From positions 21,787,801 through 21,851,800 of the forward strand of contig JAWZYU010000019.1 in the NCBI GenBank assembly GCA_038380435.1: a stretch of 64,000 nucleotides of DNA, written 5' to 3'. Both the position numbers and the translations under genes were made by a program. The notes beneath the pieces are model-generated. The model saw only the letters and a list, made by a program, of their open reading frames with translations. It made no database searches and was not told where the DNA came from. The stretch comes from Ryuthela nishihirai. Its lineage: Eukaryota; Arthropoda; Arachnida; Araneae; Heptathelidae. Positions 22,047 through 34,140 of the stretch are shown here, piece by piece. Positions within the stretch are counted from its first letter, which is position 1. Every line of letters begins with the position of its first letter.

Positions 22047-22384
22047 AATTCACAGCCTTCAGTTGATTTCATCAAGTATTTTAACAACTCTTAAGCTGTC
22101 CTTAATCCACATGGCAAAGACGGGTGCAGAGGAAAATATTGCCTTGGGCTGGGTGTGATCTGAACCCACGTCCTCCTGATGACAGGTCAGGTGCTCTGGC
22201 TGTTGAGCTACTGGTAATTCACAGCCTTTGGTTGATTTCATCAAGTATTTTAACAACTCTTAAGCTGTCCTTAATCCACAGGGCAAAGATGGGTGCAGAG
22301 AAAAAAATTGTCTTCGGCTGGGCGTGATCTGAACCCACGTCCTCCCGATGACATGTCAGGTGCTCTGGCTGCTGAGCTACCAGC
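22047..22384 (-). repeat. SINE-C tandem pair (period 169 bp)
   Basis: Two copies, 22047-22215 and 22216-22384, nearly identical head to tail. Read on the - strand each begins with a tRNA-like head (ggtagctcagcagccagagc A box; gtgggttcagatcac B box) followed by gccctgtggattaaggacag and a tail. Relatives occur at 23925-24110 (+) and in the inverted pair at 27412-27681. Confidence 0.82.
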
Positions 22385-23194
22385 CACCAATCAGTCCTTC
22401 CTCTGTTGCTATGTTATGCACCCCCTCGATTGGAGGTACAATATCTTGTAGGCAAATGTGATTGCGTTGTGATTTCTTCTCCCTTCCAACTGATAATGGT
22501 GATATCTGTTAGAAAAGAGAAGCCGCATGAACCAAGCTCTCCTCTTGGCGGAATAGGTGTAAGAATTTTGTGAATAGAATGGATACTCACTCTGGTTTTG
22601 CATAAATATGAATATGACATTTAATATTCAATTTAAAGATGGGATAATTTGCCATAATTTTGGTTACTTTAAAGCACACTAATTCGCTATTGGGAAATAC
22701 TGTCAAAACTTAATTTAACATCTTCTAATTAAGATGTGACACTTTTAACCAGAGGAAAAGGGTGATACTTCATACCTCATATTAGGAGAGTTCTTTCCAA
22801 GGGAGCCCACTGCTGATGTCCATCCATCATTAGGTGGCGATTATGGCATCATCTCGCTGTTCCTTCGGCGATGATTGCTGGGAGTGACATGAAGTAATTC
22901 ACCATTACTCCAGGTCTGTAGGTCACTTCATTAGGCTTGGAAGGCATAAGGGATTCACATCTCACAATCTACGATTATTCAGTGCACAAGTATCTTCTGC
23001 CACCTTTCTAGCAGCCTGTCTCAACTGGAGATCTCCGGCTTGCACGAGGCCCCTCTTGTCACATCCTTGCTCTAAGTTGGTCTTGAAGTCTATTCATCTC
23101 TGTGTCTCTCGGAGTGTATGTGGGCATCTCTCTCACTCCTTTGTTCATCCCCCGTTTTATACTGCTATTATCACCCTATTGATTAATGTGGTTG
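22385..23194. other. Unassigned segment, less AT-rich towards its end
   Basis: From about 22740 onward the composition is visibly richer in G+C than the surrounding intron. Together with 23603-23920 it forms one block split by a SINE-A insertion. No convincing open frame or motif on either strand. It may be an unidentified retroelement or an older unique segment. Confidence 0.35.
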
Positions 23195-23208
23195 CCTGAT
23201 TGCTGTCC

Positions 23209-23588
23209 GAAGGGTGGCTCAGTCGGTAGCACGCCAGGCTACCTAGTCTGTAGTTCCCAGGTTCGAGTCCCAGCTGGGTCAGCGTTGAGATTTATATCCG
23301 CAAAATTCCCCCGCCTTGCCCACGGTCAGTAGGGACACCGATGGGCTTGGAAAGGCAGCCGTCCATCGGATGGGACGTTAAGCCATGGCCCCGTGTGTGG
23401 GAGGGCCACACCCTGTGCACGTTAAAGAACACGCTGGATGGCCTTGACGGGAGGCTACCATCTGTCTCCCAACAACTGTTCCAGTGGGTCCCCTCCCCCA
23501 ACCTTCTCTGAGCCTTCGGGGTCCATGTGACCTGGCCATTTAGCCCATGGTGTGCAAAAAAGTGTCACTCAGAGGTAAAACAACCAAA
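23209..23588 (+). mobile_element. SINE-A with perfect 14-bp target duplication
   Basis: A 380-bp full copy between cctgattgctgtcc at 23195-23208 and 23589-23602. A box ggtggctcagtcggtagcac, B box ggttcgagtcccag, body and tail as in the consensus. One of the least diverged copies. Confidence 0.93.
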
Positions 23589-23602
23589 CCTGATTGCTGT
23601 CC

Positions 23603-23924
23603 AAATCTTCCCATGATCTCCTGGCCAGAGTCATTCTCATGGGTTGGACAGTGGTGTCAGGTAGCTAGGAGGGTTCAAGCTGGATTCACGCCACACATGT
23701 CCAGCAGTATCTTGACACTCAGAGTCGGACATAGTGAAGTGCTCTGCAATCATCCGCCCTCTGGTGTCGAGAAAGGTAAATTTATGGGGGTCTCCTTATT
23801 GCTTCATGTATGTGGGGGTCCTATTTCTTGTGTGCAGTGGCCTTGCCATCCCCCAGCTCTTCTTGAGGAGAAAAGCACGTTTCTTGGGCAGATGCTATGC
23901 ATGAGAAGAATTTGGATTTAATTT
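23603..23924. other. Continuation of the G+C-richer unassigned block
   Basis: Continues 22740-23194 across the SINE. Short frames only, no family match. Confidence 0.35.
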
Positions 23925-24110
23925 AATTTTGTTCGTTAGGCCGAAAGAATAATTGAGGCATAATACTATAGCATCCTCAGGAGGATGTGGGTTCAGATCC
24001 CACCCAGCCCAAGACAATTTTTCCTCTGCACCCATCTTTGCCCTGTGGATTAAGGACAGCTTAATAATGGTTAAAATACCTGATGAAAAGTAGATTAAAT
24101 TTGTTTATCC
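23925..24110 (+). mobile_element. SINE-C single copy
   Basis: B box gtgggttcagatcccaccca, then caagacaatttttcctctgc, gccctgtggattaaggacag and ttaaaatacctgatgaaa, as in the pair at 22047. The A box is worn. Confidence 0.75.
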
Positions 24111-24779
24111 TGACAATTACTTAGTTGAAACCAATATGGCAGAAAAATCTGCACTTTTTTTATGAGAACAAATACACTTATATGTAGTGACGAAGTCTTT
24201 AGCCAATAGGCAAAGAGCTGTTTACCTCAGGTCTCAAATCAGCTGAAATAGAGATAGGTAGAGAGTGTCTCATCATTAATAACACAGAGGCACTTGCCTG
24301 TTGATCAGATGTAAATTTAAGTTGATGGGAAAAATTGCCTTGAGTGATGGAATAAGGGATCCCCAACTTCCTTACACATCAGTTGCTTTGACCACTAAGC
24401 TATTAGCTGCCATTCAAGTTTCCATTAACAAAGATGTAAGGAGATTTGATTGGGAGAAGCATAATGTCTCTACATGTTTATTGGGGTTACATATTTAATG
24501 GTACCCTGAAAGATGTTTTAAGTGTGATTTCTAAGTGATATTAAATGTGTTCTTTTACATGTAAAGGGTAAGCTATGTGGTTCAGGACTGTTTTTTCACT
24601 AACTTAAACTGGAGTGGTTGTTGTGAATTGAAGAAAATAACAATGTTGACAAAAAGGGAACTGGAACCTATAAACTTCAGGTTACAAACCTGGTTCACTT
24701 CTGACTGAACTGCATTTACATTAAAAAAAAAAATCAATGTACACTATGCTACCAAACTGTTCGGCACTTCATATTACAC
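24111..24779. other. Unassigned intron with a possible tRNA-like relic
   Basis: Around 24655-24720, read on the - strand, there is a weak tRNA-like arrangement (ggtttgtaacc arm, ggttccagttccc B-box-like). Nothing else is supportable. Confidence 0.3.
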
Positions 24780-24958
24780 TGGTGCTCAAAAGTTATGCCA
24801 ATTTTTGCATTTGTTGCTTATCTTGTGTGATAATTGACAATAAATAAGTCAGATTTTTTTTACATAAAAAAAGATGCATAATTTAATTTACACAAAAATT
24901 TGCATTAAACACAGTTGCATATGCAAAACAGGTCACTATAGAAAGCACCTCATTTGTA

Positions 24959-26197
24959 CAGGGTTTATCAAAATAATGGAAACACATACTGTTTGTGGAG
25001 AACATTTTATTAATATGTTGTTGGTCCACTTTGGGTATTCAGAATAGACGCAATTCAATGAGGAATAGTCATGCACATATGGTAATGGAATGTGGGACCA
25101 TTCTTCCTGTAAAATATGGCCCAACTGTGCCAGTGATGCTGGAGGTGGAAAGTGTGATCTGACTTTGTGCTCCAGATATTCTCACAAATGTTCGATAATA
25201 TTAAGATCTGGAGATTGAGGTGGCCAGGGTAGCTGCTGTACCTCATCCTCTGCAAACCACACCTTGACACATTTCGCACAATGCACAGGTGCATTATCTG
25301 CTTGAAACCAGGGATAATCATTAGGGAACAATGCTCGCAACATTGGGTGCAGGTGGTCCCCGAGAATGGATTCGTACATTGTGGATGTGACACGACCCTG
25401 CATAATAACTAATGGCCCTAAGGAATGCCATGATATGGCACCCCACAGCATCAGGGATCCATCTCTATGCTTCAGAGTCAGAATCAAACAGTCGGGGTGG
25501 TCTCTTCTGCAGGTTTTAACCAGACTTACACTCTACCAGTGGTGGGAAACAATATGTAGCATGATTCATCAGACCAGATGACACATTGCCAGTTTTTAGC
25601 TTCCCAGTTTTTTTGTGCTTTGCACCACCTTACACATTTTGTTGTATTGATGTTGGTAATCAGAATTTTGTGGATTGCAGCACAGCTATAAATACCGGCA
25701 CGATGAAGTTCCCAATGAACTGTTTGATGGAAACAGAATGATTGGTATTCAACTCTGCTGATATTTGTGGTGCTGTGGTCTTGTGCTCCTGTTGTACAAT
25801 CCATGCCAACATTCGCCTATCCCTATCTGACAACTTCATGTGTCCACAATTTGTACATTTGGAGGCATCGCCATGTCCTTTTTGATAAGCAGTCATAATT
25901 TTTGATACAGTTCCTTGTGTTACACCTGCTATTTCAGCCATTCTGGTAACTGAAGCTCCTGCAAGACAGGCAGTAATGATCATGTCTTTTTGTAGATCAC
26001 TGAGATCTGATATTGTCGACAGTTACACCACAATAGCATTTCACCTGTGCCTGTGGCACTGCTACGTGATAGCCAACATCATACTTCTCCCCTTTATATG
26101 CCTCACATTGCGGGTGATGTCGTCCCTTGATATGCATATGGCACATTGCGTGTATTCCAGTCACTGTTGGTGTTTCTATTATTTTGATAAACTCCTG
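24959..26197 (-). mobile_element. Tc1-like transposon, complete with ends, 1239 bp
   Basis: TA on both sides (24957-24958, 26198-26199). Inverted ends cagggtttatcaaaataatg and the matching aggagtttatcaaaataat. The - strand transposase is in pieces: 25660-25983 (ACLAGASVTRMAEIAGVTQG, helix-turn-helix; VSKIMTAYQKGHGDASKC); 25182-25487 (GSLMLWGAISWHS; FQADNAPVHCAK, second Asp; PWPPQSPDLNIIEHL, third acidic residue). At least two frameshifts disrupt it. Confidence 0.88.
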
Positions 26198-26239
26198 TAT
26201 GTAAGTGTCAGTTCATGTCAGAATCTAGATGTATATCAT

Positions 26240-27240
26240 CCAAGATACCCTACCACTAAACAGGCCAGAAGAAATCTTTTGAGTGAAGAAATAAGGTGCA
26301 AACAGTCAGGATGCCTGAGGCTGGACATCTTCAGTCTGAGGTAGCCAGATCACTAAATGTGAATTGTAGCATCGTAAGCTGTCTTTGGAATTAATTTCAA
26401 ACAAGCCAAAACATTGCTAGAAAACCCATTCCTGGACATCCTAGGGCCACACCAACCAAGAAGGACTGTTACTTGCTCCTAATTACAAGGGTCATAGAAC
26501 TCATACAGCACACCAGCTTGCTTTTGATCTCACTGCATTCACAGGACAGGCTGTATACTGGCAAACTGCATCCAGAGGGCTTCATGCAGGTAATTTTTAT
26601 ACAAGGTGGCCAGTTGTGTGTCCCTTTGATGTCCAGCTAGTCAGAGACTGATTGAATTGGTCTCAACAACATCGCAACTGGACTCAATGTCAATGGGGCA
26701 ATGTTCTATTCACTGATGACTCCTGATTTAGTCTGCAAATTGATTCTGGACAACTGCAGACAGCCTGGAACCAGATATCATCCCATTAACATCCAGGAAA
26801 AAGATAGTTTTGGATCTGGTGGTATGTTGGATGGGCAGACATCACTCTCAATGGCAGCATAGACCTTCATATCTTCCCAGGAGAGATGATAACAGCTGTA
26901 ATGTATTGCAATCAGATCCTCAAACCTTATGTTGGTCCATTTCTCACAGCAATGGGTCTTGATTCAGTGCTAATGAACAATAATACTCACCCTCACAGAG
27001 CTTGCTTGGTGGACCAATACCTAGAGAATGAAACCATAAGCCATATGGACTGACCTTCATTAAACACCTGACCTAAATCCAGTAGAACATATTTGGGACA
27101 CTCTAGAACAGCACATCATCAGTTACAATCCACCTCCCAGGACTCTGCAGGAGCTCTGATCTGCACTCATGCATGAATGGAAGTATTAGTTTGCAGATCA
27201 ATTAAAACCCTAATGCATAACACCTGATTGTAGCATGATA
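26240..27240 (+). pseudogene. Tc1-like transposase of the host element, degraded
   Basis: Plus-strand fragments: MPEAGHLQSEVARSLNVNCS, ARKPIPGHPRATP, FSLQIDSGQLQTAW near the first Asp block, NNTHPHRAC where QDNAPPHRA is expected (Asp replaced by Asn), and DLNPVEHIWDTLEQHI with the third acidic residue. More than ten stops. Older than its neighbours. Confidence 0.72.
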
Positions 27241-27411
27241 AGTCATTGTGCAACCTGTGTTACTATGTTATCACTAAATTTTTATATGCCATTTTGAGGT
27301 AATGAATTTCTTATTTAAATATCTCATTAAATATTCATTGGATTCAAATTTTTTTCTCAGGTCTTAGTGTATACTGAAGATTAAATATTGAAATAAACTC
27401 GACTTTCTTGG

Positions 27412-27681
27412 TATATACTAAATATTAACCACTTTGTATGTTGATTTAATTTTAGAGGAAAAATTGTCTTGAGCCGGGTGGGATATGAACCCACGACCTC
27501 CTGATAACATGTCAGGTGCTCTAAACCACTGATTATGTTAGATTGATCGGCTGCAGGTAGCTCAGTGGTTTAGAACACCTGACATGTTATCAGGAGGTCG
27601 TGGGTTCATATCCCACCTGGCTCAAGACAATTTTTCCTCTAAAATTAAATCGACTTATGAAGTGGTTAATATTTAGTATAT
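27412..27681. repeat. Inverted pair of SINE-C plus flank (121/120-bp arms)
   Basis: Arms 27412-27532 and 27562-27681 are near-perfect inverse complements with a 29-base loop. Each arm contains a SINE-C-like tRNA head (gtagctcagtggtttagaac; gtgggttcatatcccac) and about 40 bp of the same non-SINE flank (ttaaccactt..aatttaattttagag). Transcripts through this intron would form a long hairpin. Confidence 0.9.
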
Positions 27682-28647
27682 GCACTGAAGAGCTAAAACA
27701 TTATGACCAGCATGTCTTTATGCAAATCGAAGCAACTGCAGGTAAACGACAGTGCGTGTGAAGGTCATGAAAGGGTATAAATAATAATTGATACTGAGCT
27801 CTGTTAATCAGTGTTATTCTTGTTCTTCAGATGGGAAAGGGCACGGACTTCAGTGAGTTTGACAAAGGCCAAATTATAATGGTCAGACGACTGTCAAAGC
27901 ATTTCTGAGATGGCAAGGCTTGTGGGGGTGTTCATGATCAGCCGTTGTTAATACCTTCGAAAGGTGGTCCGAGGAGGGAAAAAATCATGAAGCGCTGGCA
28001 AGGTGTGGGCCGACCACTTCTCGTCGATGCTAGAGGTGAGTGAAGGCTATCCCTTATGGTACTAGCCAACAGAAGGGATACTGTGGCACAACTTGCCTAT
28101 AATTTGAATACTGGTGACTGGAGTAATGTGTCACAATACACGGTACACAGAACCCTGCTGAAATGGATCTGCGTAGCTGCAGGCCACTCTGAATGCCCAT
28201 GCTAGCCTCTGTTCACCGTCACAAGCACCTACATTAGGCAATCGAACATCAAAACCAGACCTTGAATGATTGGAAGAAGGTCATCTGATACTATGACAAC
28301 TAAAACCTACCTAAACATCATTGCAGAACAGGTACATCCTTTCACGGCAATGGTATAGCCCCCTAGTAATGCCTTTTTCAGTAGGATAATGTGCCATGCC
28401 ACACTGCCCGGATTGTTCAAGAATGGTTCATGAAACATGAGGAAGACTTCCAGGTATTGCCCTGGTCTCCAACTTCCCCAGACATCAATCCAATCGAGCA
28501 TCTGTGGTTTGTGTTGGAATAGCACATCCGATCTGCAGCAGCTCAACCGTGTAACTTACAAGAATTAAAGGATCTGAAGAGTTGTTTTGGCAGTGTGGGA
28601 GATGACATCATATTAGGCTGCTGGTCATAATGTTTTGGCTCTTTGGT
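27680..28647 (+). mobile_element. Tc1-like transposon with clear inverted ends, degraded
   Basis: Ends agagctaaaacattatgacc (left) and the inverse ggtcataatgttttggctct (right). The + strand starts MGKGTDFSEFDKGQIIMVRR and continues with worn text (SISEMARLVGV; a GHLYDN-type block lost; INPIEHLWFVLE with the third acidic residue). Many stops. Target TA is probable but blurred on the left. Confidence 0.82.
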
Positions 28648-28752
28648 ACATACAGATCATGGACTTCACCTGTATGTTTCATTGAAATCCAATGAACAGC
28701 TTATTTGTCATTCATGTTTTTGTGTTTGTTGCTTAACTTTTGAGGATCAGCA

Positions 28753-29211
28753 TATTTGAGTGGATAGTCATATTGAAAGCTCCCTTTGAAAATAAGATTT
28801 TGTGAAAAAATGCCACTAGTGATAAATTGAAGATCCCACTGAATTCTCTCTAATATTAATTTTTAGCATTATTCATTTAATACTCAGAGAACTGTTGGAG
28901 TTAAAATGTTTAACAACAACTCTTGCTGTTATAATCAGCCTTATCAAAATTAATCAGATCTATCACAAAGGCCTTAACTGTCATAGTGATTAGGCAGCTA
29001 GCGACTTCCAGCAAGGCAAACTTCTGCTGTGTTAGCTCTAACTAAGGCTGTGGTCAGCAGTGACTTCGATCATAGTAGGGCATGTCCTTGTATGAGAAGG
29101 CCTGTAAAAGTTAGGAGTAGCTTCTAGGATTCTTCTCTGTCCTATATGTCGCAAATAAAAAAATATATATATAAAAAAAAAATCCTAAACATTTTTCAGA
29201 ATTAACCAAAA
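28753..29211. other. Unassigned intron; possible short SINE tail
   Basis: 28980-29160 ends in tgtcgcaaataaaaaaatat, which could be the A-rich tail of an unrecognised short retroelement. No partner copy in the window. Confidence 0.3.
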
Positions 29212-31213
29212 CTACACTACAGGAAGTAAAAAATGCAACACTTGCAAGAAGTTATGCAAATGTGACGAAATTTGGAGAGGTGGTAGTATGCAGAATAATG
29301 GGGGTACAGTGTGGGTATGGTGAAATGCGTTGCTCAGGGTCACCGTGATGTCAACTTTTTATTGTATTTTAATTGTAAGTCTGCCACTTTTATTGACAGT
29401 TTAGATATTTCAGTAATAGCACTTAAATCATAATATGTAAAAAAGTGCAATGTTAGAAAATAAGGATATTGACCAGTTACCATCTATGAATTGAACTGTG
29501 TAATGGCATTAACAACATAGTAAGTCCATTATTATGTATGCTGCCGCTGATTTGAAGATATTGTTAAAGAGTTTTATGCTAACTTTAGATCTTGAACTCT
29601 GGTTACTCAGCCTCATCCACTGTTAATTATACCATATGAGTGTATAAAACAGAGGATATTACCAGAAGCATCCATTCTTCTAATTATGACATGATCAGCA
29701 TCCACCATCTGGTATGCATACACAAGTAATAAAGACCTGGATTCTAAAATATATAGCGGTGCCTGCTTCATGCTTATAACTTCTAAGAACTACCAACAGA
29801 ATATCAATAGAATACCATCAAATTTTGTGCCACTCTACTTGAACTTGTATGCTGATTTAGTGTTATTGCATGACTTTAAAAATGATTAGCATCATGGAGG
29901 TCATCGGCGGCATTTGCTCTATGTGTGATCAGCATTATATTACCTGTTCATCTCCTAAGGACTGGTAGCTTTGAAATGTTTTAGCAGTGATAATTCCATC
30001 ATATATCACAAATGAAAACCTTGGTTAAAGCAATTGCACCAGCAACTAGGAAATGGTAATTATCTTTGTTATACTTTGAAGTCTAGTGTATTTTAATATA
30101 GGTTTTAAGATTACATCTATGACTTTGTAAGTTACTTTATTAATAACATGTCTTAGTTATTATGGTTCCAACTTCTGTATAATATACTATGCACTTCACA
30201 TGATTGGGATTATTCCATCATATATCACAAATGAAAACCTTGGTTAAAGCAATTGCACCAGCAACTAGGAAATGGTAATTATCTTTGTTATACTTTGAAG
30301 TCTAGTGTATTTCAATATAGGTTTTAAGATTACATCTATGACTTTGTAAGTTACTTTATTAATGTCTTAGTTATTACATGTCTTAGTTATTATGGTTCCA
30401 ACTTCCGTATAATATACTATGCACTTCACATGATTGGGATTTGATACTCTGTGCTATCTAAATGTAACAGCTTTATCGTGTTTTATTAAACTTTTAATCT
30501 CATTTTTGTCTTGGTCAGCACGATGGTAGACAATGTGTTCACCATCATCCAGGAGAAAGGAATGCCACTCAGTGCATGCAACATCATGTACAGCTCCAGC
30601 ACCTGGTGTCTTGGTATGAGGTGTCATTAGTCAGACATCTCAGTCAGAACTGGTCATCATAAGGGGATCTCTAACTGCCCAACGATACCTTACCAACATT
30701 TTGCAGCCAGTGGCTATCCCATTTGTTCAGCAACATGGAACCTTTTGCCAGCAAGATAATGGCCATCCACACACAGCCCTCATTAGTCTGCAGTATCTAC
30801 TTGAGCAAAATGTTTAGGTACTACCATGGCCAGCACTCTCGCCAGACCTTTCACCTATTGAACACATCTGGGACATGTTGGGTCAACAGTTCCAACAAAC
30901 ACCCAAGAGGTGCACCAATCACTGTTGCTGAAATGGAACAGCAACTTCACGCTATTTGGCATTTTATTCCTCAGGAGGACATTATAGAGCTGTACAATAG
31001 CCTTCCCTTCCATGTTCATGAATGCATTGCTGTGTGAGGTAGTTCAACATCATACTAATTATACCACTTTACCGGATTGGTAAAGTGATAGTTTTCCATT
31101 TTTTTTTGATAATGTAATCAATCGCACACTTCAGTGTATGCTAACAGCTGCCTGCGTTTCAATAAAATGGCATTAATCCTTCAAGGCATTGCAATTTTTT
31201 TTCTTGTAGAGTA
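29212..31213 (+). mobile_element. Tc1-like transposon with a tandem duplication
   Basis: Weak inverted ends: ctacaggaagtaaaaaatgc on the left and the inverse gcaattttttttcttgtaga on the right. Plus-strand transposase core at 30740-30910: QQDNGHPHTALISLQYLLEQ (second Asp), PWPALSPDLSPIEHIWDML (third acidic residue). The left half contains the 219-bp duplication at 29993-30441. Confidence 0.65.
29993..30441 (+). repeat. Tandem duplication, about 219-bp period
   Basis: Unit 1 29993-30211, unit 2 30212-30441, starting attccatcatatatcac and almost identical. Unit 2 also has a small internal duplication of tgtcttagttatta. High identity means the event is recent. Confidence 0.92.
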
Positions 31214-32291
31214 AAAGAACAATTACACTAACTTCTAAAATTATATTTATTTCATTTTTACTTCAATTAATAAACAGTGAGTTCTAACAGTTATTTTTTT
31301 AAATAATTTTTTAGGTAAAATAACTTTTGTCCATGAACAATAAAATTCAAAAGCTTATCCTTCAAACAATTTGCATATTAAAAGTTATCAAGTGAAAACT
31401 CGAAAGGTTTTCAGAGCCAGAACAGTGCTTCATCTTCAGTGAAGTAACACTAGAGAATTTAAATCTCCCACATAGTGTGAATGTGCAATTCCAATGTACC
31501 AGTTGAAGGAAACAAATTCTTTTGATTAACAGTATTACTGTTAAATATTTTTGCTTCAACAATTCTTTAAATATCACATGAATATTACTGAAAATTGAGA
31601 TTTGAGTGAGAACTTCAGTTTATCTACAGTGACATTTTTTTAGTAAAATTTTTTCCCTCCTAAGTTAAGGATTTTTGGTAGAATAAAAGGTATCTTTATT
31701 TACTTGGAACAAAAAATACTTTAAAAGGAAATTTTGTAGTTGCATTGGTACATTGTTTGAATATCATAGCAATTAAATTTCATTCACGAATATGTCATAG
31801 TCATTCAAGAATATCTAAAATGTCCAAAGTTTATTTAAAATAAGATATTGCCACTTGTATTTAGTTTCTACTTTATTAGAAGGTAAAACTCAAAACCCCT
31901 ATAAACCTCTGCCAAGTTTCTAAAGAAACCAAAGGAAACAAAATATTTTCCTATGCCCTTACTCACATTTTGAAATCCATTTATCTCAAAAATGTGTTTG
32001 GTGACTATCAGGTTTACCTTGTGTGCTCACAGCATTATATTTCACTTGTAAATACTAAAAGCAAGTTTATACTTTTGCTCAGTTGATTTTCTCATATCAA
32101 TCCAGAGCAAAAAGAAAAGAAAATAGTACAAATAGCAAATTGTTATTTTGAAAATGAAAAAAAATTAGAAGTGTTTTCATAAATCTTATGGTAATAAACA
32201 ATGGGAACAGAATTTTAAAATTAAAATGAATTTATATATTCAAAATTGAAAGAGAATTCTAAACAAATCTCATTGTATCTCTTTATTTCAG
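31214..32291. other. Intron before the Ras micro-exon, nothing recognised
   Basis: AT-rich; ends in the tttatttcag acceptor. Confidence 0.4.
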
Positions 32292-32331
32292 ATTAAGCGA
32301 GTTAAAGATGCAGATGATGTTCCTATGGTTT
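32292..32331 (+). CDS. Ras1: Ras micro-exon, residues 100-113 (alpha-3 end, beta-5)
   Basis: A 40-base exon between acceptor tttatttcag and donor gtaagt. It encodes IKRVKDADDVPMV and the first base of Leu113, so it ends in phase 1. It joins Gln99 of the previous exon to Val114 of the next with no gap against the Ras family. It is too short to be found by ORF length and rests on the exact family match, splice sites and phase. Confidence 0.95.
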
Positions 32332-34087
32332 GTAAGTATTTCACAAAAATCAACTAATATTTATTAAATAAGCTGCAATTTTACATTTGTATGGTACTTA
32401 TCAGTATTACAGGGAAGTGACATTATACTATACTGAGTTACATTCTACCTTGGTTATAGTAATTGAATTTGAATATATGAAAAAAATATTTCTGCTTTAC
32501 TGCACATGTTTACAATTCTGTATTTAGACATGTTGACTAGTGAGTAATGCAGGTTTTTAAAATTTCATGGGGCAAAACTTTCAATTGCAAACATTATTTA
32601 TATGTGTATACATTTTGCTATTTCATTTCACTAATTTGATAATCTTACAGAGAGAATAGGTAGAAGCCTAATAGCCTAGGAAATGCTAAGTAGGCTGATA
32701 CATAAATGCAAGTGAGCATACAGATAGTTACCAGTACATCTGAGGTTGGCCAGTTCTCTCAGTTACGTGGCAATACCAAATTCAACAACAAGAATATAAT
32801 TTATTGATTTACACCTTTCACTCAATGTTTCTCAACCAACAATCATGGCAAAGGTGCCTACTAAGCCAACCAAGTAATGTATTGTGAATGAAGGAAATAA
32901 TAAATTTTAACAAACTTTGATTGCAAAAATTACAGACCTAAATCAGTATTTGAAAACTGAAATAATTGTTATTAATTACCATCTAATTACCATCTATTTT
33001 TCCTTGTGACTTTCAAGTAACATTCTAGTTTATTTATCCCTTTTTTTTTCTTTGTACTATTTTGTAGCTATTCCTTTGTGGACCTTAATAAATTCAAATC
33101 AAAATACATGAATTTTATTTTTTCTTATAGTAAAGAAAAAGTCTGAATTTAAAAATAGACATTTTAAATATCCTTTAGTAGAAAGTAAACAAAATAAAGG
33201 GGGTGATAGAGGGTTAAGGATATATTCAATCGAATGTTTAAGAGACACCTCTTACCTCTCTAGTAATTTGCAATTATTACTAGCATGTGATTCTCAGAAC
33301 ATAAAGAATTTGTGCTAGAAAATATATAATTTCACTAACGTAAATATTAGAGTTGCATTTCAGTTTAATAAAAAGTTTTATTCACCTTCTTTAATGATGA
33401 GATTGCATACCAAGAAACTAAATGTCTGAAAACCAATGTCAATGGGCACAATATGTCTAAAGCAGCAGTTTCGAAGCCAGTGATTAATTTGGACCACGTA
33501 AAATGTATTGAGATAACTAACATCTATATAAAGAAAACCACTCAAGACTAGTTTGTATGCATTCAAGCACCCATAGCCATGAATTGTATGCAATCATTAA
33601 ACATTCAGACAAGTATTAAACATGCACATCGCCCACTGCCAAATTGTTTGTTGCTTCCATTTTAGTTATAACTTCTATCACATGATGGCAAACCTGGGGA
33701 CATAACACATGGTTGTAAAAATCAGTAATGAGGCAACCTCTTACGATCACATAATTTTGCTCTCTTTCACTACCAGCATTAAATGTAACTATTCAGTAGC
33801 ATTACAAAATTAATTATTCTTTTAAACCCTTCAAAATGTTAAGAAAGAGAAAAATTAATTCTGAGCCTAGAGTGAGTCATGATTGGTGGAGTGAGGAATG
33901 TTTCTTCATTTGAAAAGGATGTGAAAGCACTATGTTTAGTAAGTAAAGATAAGTGTCTGTTTTCAAAGAATTTAATTTAAAATGTCACTATGAAGGTAAT
34001 TAGAAACTTATATTCTGCAAATTTAAAGGATCTTTATTATGAGATTATATAATAAATTTTATTTTTTTAACCTTTTCTTTTTTTATA
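32332..34087. other. Unassigned intron
   Basis: AT-rich; no matching repeats within the window and no coding resemblance. Confidence 0.4.
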
Positions 34088-34140
34088 TTTCGGATTCTGT
34101 CAATGTGACTGTCGAACATAGACATTGACAGAATCCGAAA
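34088..34140. repeat. Perfect 19-bp terminal hairpin
   Basis: 34088-34106 pairs with 34122-34140 around a 15-base loop (ggattctgtcaatgt core). A related half-hairpin (gattctgtcaatatcgatgt) lies at the right end of the second F unit at about 56063, so it marks the element terminus. Confidence 0.88.

Larger units (their letters stand above)
24780..28752 (+). mobile_element. Tc1-like host element carrying three nested inserts
   Basis: Outer ends gctcaaaagttatgc (24784) and the inverse gcttaacttttgagga (28731) are inverted repeats. The host transposase is at 26240-27240 (+). Removing the Tc1 at 24959-26197, the inverted SINE pair and the Tc1 at about 27680-28647 leaves about 1.5 kb, the usual size of a Tc1 element. 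The host assignment is inference from the matching ends and the spacing. Confidence 0.5.

Noticed and set aside
22047..22384. CRISPR-like or satellite array
   Set aside because: Only two direct units with a tRNA-like head and no spacers; it is a tandem SINE-C pair in eukaryotic DNA.
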